Source: Methanobacteriota archaeon (GTDB taxonomy: Archaea > Thermoplasmatota > Thermoplasmata > JAUWGG01). From it: DNA of 12,396 nt. Both the position numbers and the translations under genes were made by a program. Positions 1 to 6,400 of this stretch are shown here, one piece after another. The stretch spans positions 1-12,396 of the forward strand of contig JAUWGG010000013.1 in NCBI GenBank assembly GCA_030606525.1, in the 5' to 3' direction. The notes under the pieces are model-generated. The model worked only from the letters and a program-made list of their open reading frames with translations, was not told the DNA's origin and did no database searches. The first letter of the stretch is position 1, and each line of letters opens with the position of its first letter.

Positions 1-503
1 TCTATTGCTCTTTTCTCAGATTCCACTTTTTGATCTTTTTCTTTATCTTTAATTTTATCCTTGATTTTATTATCGGTTTTACCTTCTTGCATTATTCCAA
101 CTTCTTCATCTTCAGCTTTCTCTCCCATTAATTCCTTCTTGAAAGAATCTCTATATTTTTTTATGAGGGTTACTAGATCATTATGCAATGCTCTTTCTGA
201 TTTGACCATTAGCTCTTCATCAGGCATTCCACCGCTTGCTTTTGAAAGGGCTGAAAGCGCAATTTTTCTTTCTCGATATTCATAGATATGCTCAGCTTTT
301 TTAAGCGCTTTCTCAATTTCATCCTTCAGCATTTTAGTCTTGGTCGAAGTTTTGTTCTTTTCCTTTGAAAGTTCCTGATGCAATCGCGACAAATACTCAG
401 CTAATTGACTATAAAAAATTGGACTTATTTCACTTAAGCGCTTATTCTTCCTCTCCTCTCGATAAAGCTGTGTTATTTTCCCAAAACTCATCTTTTCGGG
501 CAT
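1..503 (-). CDS. Archaeal GINS replication subunit (Gins51/15-like), N-terminal part; runs off the left edge
   Basis: The minus strand is open from ATG 503 to position 1 (167 residues seen, no stop). Residues 5-45 (LYREERKNKRLSEISPIFY and the helix after it) and 60-127 (EIEKALKKAEHIYEYRERK, then SERALHNDLVTLIKKYRDS) match the all-helical A domain of archaeal GINS proteins. Known role of the family: GINS sits with MCM and a Cdc45/RecJ-like protein in the replicative helicase. Residues 128-165 are a charged linker with repeated K-D-K/E units. The small beta-rich B domain expected after such a linker in Gins51-type proteins lies outside the window. ATG 503 is the first start after an in-frame stop at 528-530, and ATG 491 is an alternative (MSFGKITQ). 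No clear ribosome site precedes either. A TATA-like box about 40 bp upstream fits a short leader. The family call is from memory of the pattern; subtype is less certain than family. Confidence 0.8.
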   Translation of the reverse strand, partial: MPEKMSFGKITQLYREERKNKRLSEISPIFYSQLAEYLSRLHQELSKEKNKTSTKTKMLKDEIEKALKKAEHIYEYRERKIALSALSKASGGMPDEELMVKSERALHNDLVTLIKKYRDSFKKELMGEKAEDEEVGIMQEGKTDNKIKDKIKDKEKDQKVESEKRAI

Positions 504-542
504 CGATGGTACATAGTTTTTTGGGTATTAGGAGTTTGCGAA

Positions 543-552
543 GATATACTAT
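543..552 (-). promoter_or_regulatory. Putative TATA box for the GINS gene
   Basis: Read on the minus strand this is AGTATATCTT, centred about 44 bp before ATG 503. With the usual archaeal spacing of about 25-27 bp to transcription start, it predicts a leader of roughly 15-20 nt. The placement fits, but the box is only a partial consensus match. Confidence 0.4.
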
Positions 553-622
553 CAATCCAAGTCAGCAACACGATTTGGAAAAATGATGGGTGTTTTCCTC
601 TCAGTGAATCGAAGGCACATAT

Positions 623-632
623 CTTTATATAG
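623..632 (+). promoter_or_regulatory. Putative TATA box for the PH-domain gene cluster
   Basis: CTTTATATAG is a strong archaeal box A match, centred near 627. The usual spacing puts transcription start near 653-655, exactly at an ATG (655) that opens a 10-codon reading frame ahead of the PH-like gene. The 504-654 gap therefore holds two promoters pointing apart. Confidence 0.6.
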
Positions 633-654
633 AAAAAAATTTATTATCTTCGTT

Positions 655-687
655 ATGGGGGGAAGAATATTACAGGCGGAAGTTTGA
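655..687 (+). other. Short leader reading frame overlapping the PH-gene start
   Basis: ATG 655 starts MGGRILQAEV followed by TGA at 685-687. The stop overlaps the TTG start (684-686) of the next gene in the arrangement TTGA. The ATG lies where the TATA box at 623-632 predicts transcription start, so it could be read as a leaderless start. Three readings are possible: a real leader peptide coupling translation to the PH gene, the true N-terminus of the PH protein broken by a one-base error, or chance. Confidence 0.3.
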
Positions 688-1106
688 TTTTAGGCAAGAA
701 TGAGAAGATCATAAGGGAAGAACGAAATGCATCATATCATGGGGGACATAGTAGACATGGTCACATTATGTATGGGAATTTATTATTAACAAACAAAAGA
801 TTTTTGTTTGAAGAAATCAAATGGAAAAATATCGGATTTTTTTCCACAAATAGAGTGGAGGAATCTGGTGGAATCAAAATAAATTTACCACTTGAAGGTG
901 TTATTGGATCAAAAACAGAAACAAGAGTAAGAAAAAAAGGAACATTAAAGAATCCTCCAACCCTTTTCAGCAAAGAGGACTATAAGGTTCTTATAGTCTC
1001 TTTAGAAACCTCCTCTGGTTTGATAGAAAATCCTATTTTTGGGGTTATGAATGCGAATGATTGGGCTATCGCAATTCAAAGAACTACAGAAGGCGAATTG
1101 GTTTAA
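684..1106 (+). CDS. Small PH-like (bacterial PH/GRAM type) domain protein
   Basis: 140 residues, no signal peptide or membrane segment. The run GNLLLTNKRFLFEE (residues 31-44) is the typical strand-turn-strand of prokaryotic PH-like domains, where an 'LTNKRL' motif follows a short N-terminal 'gE.i' segment (here GKNEKII, residues 4-10). The C-terminal NANDWAIAIQ (about 123-132) fits the closing helix with its conserved tryptophan. Such domains bind lipids or protein partners in eukaryotes; no function is known for most small archaeal ones and none is assigned here. A histidine-rich loop lies at residues 19-27. The start is TTG 684, with GGAAG immediately upstream but closer than usual. No in-frame ATG lies upstream, but see the short reading frame from ATG 655. 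A zinc-ribbon gene follows after 28 bp, probably in the same transcript. Confidence 0.65.
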   Translation: MILGKNEKIIREERNASYHGGHSRHGHIMYGNLLLTNKRFLFEEIKWKNIGFFSTNRVEESGGIKINLPLEGVIGSKTETRVRKKGTLKNPPTLFSKEDYKVLIVSLETSSGLIENPIFGVMNANDWAIAIQRTTEGELV

Positions 1107-1134
1107 AATCAAATATAAATACCAAAGTGAGTTT

Positions 1135-1464
1135 ATGAAGGAAAGTCTAAAATGTCCAAATTGCGGAGCTTCTCCTAAAACCCCGGTTCATAAATGGACA
1201 AAATATGTAATTTGTGATTATTGTCACACAACTATTCGACTTTATAATGATAAAAAAGAGGAAATTTCAAAGTTTAAAGAATTTGATTCATTTAAATTTA
1301 AGCGCTTTTTGGAGCTGAAAGGCATAAAGAATTATGATCCAATTTCTGGTATCATTGTCTTTAACCAAAAGAAAGTAACAGTTGATGGTGACGGCAACGT
1401 GAGTGGAGACATAAAGCTTAAAAGTAAAATTGAGAAATGGGTATCTGATTTTATGGAAAAATAG
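1135..1464 (+). CDS. Zinc-ribbon protein of unknown function
   Basis: 109 residues from ATG 1135. Two CxxC pairs are visible: Cys7-Pro-Asn-Cys10 and Cys27-Asp-Tyr-Cys30, 16 residues apart, which form a classic four-cysteine zinc ribbon. After it come a charged linker (KKEEISKFKEF) and a small domain (about 55-109) with predicted beta strands around GIIVFNQKKVTVDGDGNVSG and a C-terminal helix. The frame is also open upstream to ATG 1051, but that part lies inside the PH-domain gene and resembles no domain, so ATG 1135 is chosen; the upstream GTGA is a weak ribosome site. It follows the PH-like gene after 28 bp and precedes the DUF167 gene by 26 bp. I do not recognise a specific family; a nucleic-acid or protein interaction role would be inference only. 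Confidence 0.6.
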   Translation: MKESLKCPNCGASPKTPVHKWTKYVICDYCHTTIRLYNDKKEEISKFKEFDSFKFKRFLELKGIKNYDPISGIIVFNQKKVTVDGDGNVSGDIKLKSKIEKWVSDFMEK

Positions 1465-1490
1465 AATTTACAGGATATATCTGGGATATT

Positions 1491-1802
1491 ATGACTTATG
1501 TGAGAAAGGGTAAGGAAGGAATAGTGATAGATGTAGAGGTCATGCCCAATTCATCTAGAAGCGAAATATACGGTTTTAATGAATGGAGGAAGCGCATTCA
1601 AATAAAGGTTAAAAGCGAAGCAAAGGATGGGAAGGCAAATAAGGAAGTAATTCAATTATTGTCACAGCTGTTTGAAGTCCCGATCAACAAAGTAACCATT
1701 GTTACAGGCGCAAAATCCCGCAATAAAACGATCAGCATTGAAGGGATAAGTGAATCTCAAGCAGCAGAAAGATTGAGAAATGTTATAGCTAATGAGATTT
1801 AG
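1491..1802 (+). CDS. DUF167 family protein (UPF0235, YggU-like)
   Basis: 103 residues, close to the family's usual length of about 100. The diagnostic stretch is residues 33-76: strands IQIKVKS, then the GKAN motif (AKDGKANKEVIQLLSQLF), then VTIVTGAKSRNKTISI. These match the conserved 'a.dGkAN.eli..l...f.v....v.iv.G..sr.K.v.i' pattern of DUF167. The fold is a small alpha/beta domain; the biochemical function is not established. The start ATG 1491 has GGGAT a few bases upstream, and GTG 1500 is an alternative. It lies 30 bp before the TOPRIM gene on the same strand and probably shares its transcript. Confidence 0.85.
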   Translation: MTYVRKGKEGIVIDVEVMPNSSRSEIYGFNEWRKRIQIKVKSEAKDGKANKEVIQLLSQLFEVPINKVTIVTGAKSRNKTISIEGISESQAAERLRNVIANEI

Positions 1803-1832
1803 CGCAAGCAGAATCGATTTAGAGCGGATAAA

Positions 1833-2264
1833 ATGAACCAGAAAGAGAGATTGGAAGAGATCGAGAAGATCTTAGAAGAGTTGATAGATCTGAATTCCCA
1901 GATACCGATTCTCGTTGAGGGTAGAAAAGATATAAAATCGCTTAAGGAATTGGGAGTAATGGGAGAGATTATCAAATTGAATACAGGTAACTCTCTATTC
2001 AATATGTGCGAGAAGCTTTCAGCTGCGCATGACAAGATGATAATTCTAACTGATTGGGATCGGAGGGGAGGACAACTCTGCAGGCTCCTCAAAGAAGGTT
2101 TTATGGCTAACAATGTAAAATGCAATGACAATATAAGAATGAAATTAGTATGGTTATGCAAAAAGGAGATAAAGGATGTGGAGGGTTTATCGACCTATAT
2201 AAACAGGTTAAGACGAGAATTGATGGGTAAAGGGAGAATAGAAAAAAAAGAGAAGAGGTTGTAA
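1833..2264 (+). CDS. Small TOPRIM domain protein (UPF0292-like)
   Basis: 143 residues. A helical N-terminus (1-20) leads into the TOPRIM core: glutamate motif PILVEGRKD (Glu29) and the DxD motif ILTDWDRRG (Asp74, Asp76), followed by the helix GGQLCRLLKEGF. These are the metal-binding residues of TOPRIM domains in primases, topoisomerases, OLD nucleases and RNase M5. The stand-alone size and helical N-terminus match the small archaeal TOPRIM family UPF0292, whose substrate is not known. The C-terminal part (WLCKKEIKDVEGLSTYINRLR) fits the family's end. All acidic core residues are intact, so catalytic activity on nucleic acid is plausible. It is the last gene before a hairpin and T-run. Confidence 0.8.
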   Translation: MNQKERLEEIEKILEELIDLNSQIPILVEGRKDIKSLKELGVMGEIIKLNTGNSLFNMCEKLSAAHDKMIILTDWDRRGGQLCRLLKEGFMANNVKCNDNIRMKLVWLCKKEIKDVEGLSTYINRLRRELMGKGRIEKKEKRL

Positions 2265-2266
2265 AA

Positions 2267-2294
2267 CTGCTTAAGCAGCTTAAAGTACTTTTTT
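2267..2294 (+). terminator. Putative terminator after the TOPRIM gene
   Basis: A perfect 12-bp palindrome CTGCTTAAGCAG (2267-2278) begins 3 bp after the TOPRIM stop and is followed by a run of six T at 2289-2294. Archaeal termination depends mainly on T-runs. The site fits the end of the 684-2264 gene group and the start of the surface-protein cluster. Confidence 0.5.
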
Positions 2295-2322
2295 CGATAA
2301 ACATTTAATCTAAAAAGATCAT

Positions 2323-2814
2323 TTGCGGTTCGTGTTGCTCAGTAAGGACAATAGAGGGATTGCGGGGTTTTTCGAAGATATTCCAGCGCTTATTGTTGTT
2401 GTTATTGCCATAGGAATGTTCACTGTGATCATGGTTCATGCATATGCTGGTTATGTTGCACAGCAAAACGCGTTAAGGATGTACGAGGATTGCAGAGAGT
2501 TTACACAATCTATTAGAACATATGATAGTTTGATATATCAATCACAGGAAGGAATGTTTGATGTTCAGAAGATGGAAACGCTAACTAATGAAACCCTTGA
2601 GTATGACTTCAATAGAACATCATTAGGATTCGATTATCAAATACTCATTAGGGATGTGAGTGATTATCCCAAGCCAATTGTGAAGTCCTTTGGGACATTT
2701 CATATACCACCAAATATCGGTAAAATCACTATAACTTCTTCAATTAATATTAGGGTTTCAAGTGACGAGATACATGCAGCACAATTGATCGTAACGATAT
2801 GGAGCTGGAGGTAA
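2323..2814 (+). CDS. Membrane-anchored secreted protein with pilin-like N-terminus
   Basis: 163 residues from TTG 2323; GTG 2332 (giving MLLSKDNRG) is an equally good start and lies about 25 bp after an AT-rich TTTAAT, as a leaderless start would. The N-terminus has charged residues, then KDNRGIAGFFEDIP and a hydrophobic stretch (about residues 22-44, ALIVVVIAIGMFTVIMVHAY). This is the layout of archaeal type IV pilin-like proteins: a basic-Gly junction, an acidic residue six positions on, then a long hydrophobic helix. The outside domain (45-163) is predicted helical then beta, with two N-glycosylation sequons (NET, NRT). The stop codon overlaps the ribosome site of the next gene, so the two are translationally linked. 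From memory it resembles uncharacterised haloarchaeal pilin-like families (DUF7287/7288 type); exact family not certain. Confidence 0.65.
   Translation: MRFVLLSKDNRGIAGFFEDIPALIVVVIAIGMFTVIMVHAYAGYVAQQNALRMYEDCREFTQSIRTYDSLIYQSQEGMFDVQKMETLTNETLEYDFNRTSLGFDYQILIRDVSDYPKPIVKSFGTFHIPPNIGKITITSSINIRVSSDEIHAAQLIVTIWSWR
2807..2812 (+). promoter_or_regulatory. Strong ribosome-binding site that decides the start of the next gene
   Basis: GGAGGT lies 7 bases before ATG 2820 and overlaps the stop codon of the preceding gene (TAA 2812-2814). It argues for ATG 2820 rather than the upstream in-frame ATG 2799. Confidence 0.75.
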
Positions 2815-2819
2815 ATTAT

Positions 2820-3404
2820 ATGAGGAGACTTAAATTGGTGGGAAACAAGTGGGGTCAGTCAGCTCTGTTCGATGCGATTATGTTTCTTATCATTATGCTT
2901 TTAGCATCTATGATTATCTATACTTACATTGCGCACGCCTTTCGCAGTCAAGAGATAATAAGCCGTGAGGACATGATGGAATATGCTGAGGAAACAAGGC
3001 ATGCGCTGATGCAGAGCACATTAAATCACACATGGTACTTTGATAAAGCAGGAAATAATATATCGAAACCACCAGGGAGCACCAATGTCCATTATCTGCT
3101 CCTCGAAGAACTTTCACTTTTAGACGATGGTGTCCCTGCAGATAATTTTGCTGAGGGTTACGAGAAGCACATCAATAAAACAGCGAGAATGCTGATAAGG
3201 TCTGGTTATCATTACGCAATCCATGCTACCTATACAAACAGTGAAACCAACGATACAAATTGGATTCTAATCTCCGATACTATTAATAACATATCTGAAC
3301 TCCCAGATGAGCGCGCCTCTTTTTCATGGAATGCGTCCATGATGAAAGAAGAGCAATCTGGTAGCGCGACAATCGTATTTTACATTTGGAGGGATACAGA
3401 TTAG
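2820..3404 (+). CDS. Second membrane-anchored protein with pilin-like N-terminus
   Basis: 194 residues from ATG 2820, set by the GGAGGT at 2807-2812. The N-terminus MRRLKLVGNKWGQSALFDAI is basic, then has a Gly followed six residues later by Asp, then a hydrophobic helix (about 20-42, IMFLIIMLLASMIIYTYIAHAF). The GQSALFD junction parallels GIAGFFE in the preceding protein, suggesting shared processing or assembly. The outside part carries seven sequons (NHT, NIS, NKT, NDT, NIS, NAS among NxS/T sites, plus NNI-context sites to be checked), which is dense for 150 residues and fits an exposed, N-glycosylated surface domain. It begins with helix (REDMMEYAEETRHALMQS) and ends in beta (SATIVFYIWRD). 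It is encoded immediately after its partner and before the giant gene. Function unknown; pilus- or secretion-like is inference. Confidence 0.65.
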   Translation: MRRLKLVGNKWGQSALFDAIMFLIIMLLASMIIYTYIAHAFRSQEIISREDMMEYAEETRHALMQSTLNHTWYFDKAGNNISKPPGSTNVHYLLLEELSLLDDGVPADNFAEGYEKHINKTARMLIRSGYHYAIHATYTNSETNDTNWILISDTINNISELPDERASFSWNASMMKEEQSGSATIVFYIWRDTD

Positions 3405-3425
3405 ATTACATGTAATCTACATGTA
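3402..3425. repeat. 18-bp perfect palindrome plus repeated TACATGTA; possible operator
   Basis: TAGATTACATGTAATCTA (3402-3419) is a perfect palindrome that includes the stop codon of the preceding gene. The palindromic core TACATGTA (3407-3414) recurs at 3418-3425, 11 bp on, about one helical turn. A TATA-like box follows about 10 bp downstream. The arrangement fits an operator for a dimeric regulator next to the giant gene's promoter, or a small hairpin in the transcript. Confidence 0.45.
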
Positions 3426-3434
3426 TTAAAACAA

Positions 3435-3443
3435 GATATATTT
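3435..3443 (+). promoter_or_regulatory. Putative TATA box for the giant surface-protein gene
   Basis: GATATATTT is centred near 3439. It predicts transcription start near 3465 and a leader of about 30 nt before TTG 3497. AGAAGAG just before the TTG could serve as a weak ribosome site. The 92-bp gap between two otherwise tightly linked genes supports a separate promoter. Confidence 0.4.
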
Positions 3444-3496
3444 CCTTGATTTTCTTATGTTTTGGTGATTGAATAGGCAATCTAGTTCAGAAGAGA

Positions 3497-6400
3497 TTGA
3501 AATTTAATGAATGTGCAAGGATCCCATTTGCTCTTATCGCTGTATTGATTCTAGTATTCGCTGGAATAAGTGGAGTTTATCTCTCTAGAGTGAACAGGGA
3601 ATATTATGAATCTCAAGTAGAAAATAAAGAAATGCAGATGATGGATACTATTACAGATAGCGTTAAAATTGAGGTCGAGACGCAGGCATACTATCATGGA
3701 TCAAGTACGGTTTATACATGTACTCAAATATTAAAGGATGAATTATTAATCAATAAAAGCTTTGCTCAGTCCTTTGGACAATACATGGAAAACAACTGGG
3801 GAAATTCAAGAACCATTGCTAATTTTCAAATGGAAATCGATGATTACGACATAAATATATATCTTGACGAGAAGAATACACATGACGTTGTCCAGAGTAA
3901 TAAAACAAAGACTCAGAGTTTGGGTAGTGGTATAACAGCGCAGACAAGCGATATAGATACTGCGGGTGAATGCAGGGAGACGTCGAAATTAGCATATTAC
4001 TATGTTGCTGGTGCGATTAACTGCACAGTAACTGACTTAAATTCGGGTATGAGATTGCGAAAACCCATATTAATAGAAAGGACATTGAAATCGGCATATC
4101 CATTTCTAAAAAACAAAATGGAATCCTTTAAAGCGAATGCTCAGGGAAGTTCTACTGAGATAGGTAGAATGATCAAATATATTTTAACAACTGTCGCACA
4201 GTATAGAGTTCTGCAGGGATATGGAAATATCGAAGGCATGGGAAATATCAATGAAATTATCACCAAAAAAGATGTTGAAATGGCAGTAAATCTAGCATTG
4301 ATCTTAGAGACTGCGAAATTATATCGTTCCATTGACCCTCAGACTGTAACTGAGTTCGATAATAGGAATTTTGAAGGATATGATGCAAGAGATCACAATG
4401 TTTCCCGAAAATTAGAAAATATGGTAACAGCATATATTACCAATGGAACCATCGACCCTGCAGATCTATTCAGTCTATATATCAGATTAGACTTTGATAG
4501 GATAAATCTGCGGTCGATCATCGCACAAACTGTGAATGCGCTCATCGATCAATTTTTCCTAAAATATCTTGATTATCTTGGACTGACTGGTTTCGCAGAT
4601 GCATTTGTAGATATGGCTGGTGAAGTAACCGATGCTATTGATGACCTCATCAATTGGCTCTCAGGGAACTCTGATAAACTTGCGAAAATGGTGAGAGATT
4701 GGATCATTAATCCGAAAGGCGGAGGATTATCCGATCCAAATGATAGAATGATGATGAACAGCGTGAACACAGAAGTAAAATTAAATTGCCGCGACTACGA
4801 AGTTGTTTGGTGGGAAAGTGAACAAGTGAGCTGTGACACTGAAACCAGTCCAACATATGATTGGGTTCACTACTCTAGAAATGTTTCTTTCGGTGGTGGT
4901 AGTGATACTGCATTATTTCCGATGGTGCATGATATAGCATCTGACGCTTTTGACAATGTGTGGAGGGTATTCTTTGAGGAGAACATAGGAAATGAGAACT
5001 CTGCAAAGAAACACTACACCTCGTTCAGAGGTATTATCGAAGATTATGCTAAGAAAATCGCTAACGATATGAGTGCTTACATTGACAATCCTATATTAAA
5101 GATCAATCCAAGAGATAACAGATCTATTCTAGAAGAAGCAAAAGTTGCACTGCTTGAAAGAATTGATGAAGCGATTACCAATATTGGTGATCCTGCATAC
5201 ATAGATGCAGTTGCTGATAGATTAGCAGGCAATGAAATAGAGCTCATTGAGAATTTAAAAACCTTTATCTCGGACCATTTTGACGAAATGGACAATTCTT
5301 CAACTCATTTCTACGATAGCTCCTATGCAATGCTTACAGCTTCCATAACGATTGCAAATAAGGATCGGCATTATGATTGGAACGGTACCCCTCATTATGA
5401 CCCTCGATACGGTACAGATCTCCATCATTACGTAAGGACACAGGTGATATACGATATACGGGGTCACGAAATAGCTGCTGAGTATGATGAGCAAAGATGG
5501 GACACGATTGATCACATCAATAGCGTTCTTGATATTCAAAAAAAGAATTTTAAAGGTGAAGCTATTCGAATAATAAATTCAGATATAGATACGAGCAGTT
5601 TATTGTACATAGTTAAGCGCTTCGTTAAGCGAACCCTCAATAATCTCATTGAAGCGCAGGAATTTGGTAATTTGAAGTTCTTGCAAGTTGTAAATAGATC
5701 AGTACCATTTGAGTTTTGGAATGGTCGCTATGAAGATGCTTTGAGAGCGCGAACGATTTCTTATGAGGATGTGATCGTGACTCAAAGTTCGAAGTATTTG
5801 TGTGCTGTAGAGTCGTATATAGACCTCGAGAACGTTAGCGCTGACAGTGTGAACGTAAATACCCTCATCACTCAAATCGTGAGGCCTGATGAATTTTATA
5901 GGGAGGGAGGTAGTGAGAAAAGAAATCTAGATGAAAATCCAAACATTCACTATACCGACATTAGTAATATAAGTTCAAGACCGTTCGAGACTGCATGGTT
6001 GATCAAGATCGCTGGTAAGGTAAAGATATCTGCAGAAACTAAAAATAAGGTCTTTCTAGTGAATGGCACACATCATTCAACAAAACATGATGATGTGATC
6101 TTCTTGAATATTTCATTCCCGATTTCGATCCATTCTGGTTGGGCTTTAAAAGAAGTCGATGGTACTGCTGATATTCACTATAATCCATCAAGCACACTTC
6201 TCAATGATATCATTGATTTTATTGAACAGATATGGAACTACATAGTCTCGGTAATTGGCAGTATTCTTGACGGGTTAATGAAAATCGTAAGTTTCTTTAC
6301 GGATATCATTGGTACCCTTTTAAGCTATGCAACGGAGATCATAAAATTTATCTCAGATACTATTCAATCTCTGGTCGATCTGATTCAGAAATTTATACAA

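Noticed and set aside
61..586. Open plus-strand frames of about 75 codons at 61-285 and 365-586
   Set aside because: They lie antisense to a continuous minus-strand frame that matches a GINS subunit; their serine-, leucine- and phenylalanine-rich content is typical of the opposite strand of a charged helical protein.
1051..1134. Upstream extension of the zinc-ribbon gene to ATG 1051
   Set aside because: It would overlap the PH-domain gene by 56 bases, and the extra 28 residues resemble no domain; ATG 1135 directly precedes the zinc ribbon.
684..1464. PH-like and zinc-ribbon genes as one frameshifted fusion gene
   Set aside because: The PH-like domain ends with its expected C-terminal helix and a normal stop, and the zinc ribbon has its own ATG after 28 bp; nothing requires a frameshift.
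1799..2161. Minus-strand frame of 120 codons opposite the TOPRIM gene
   Set aside because: It mirrors the conserved TOPRIM frame, and its protein has no recognisable motif.
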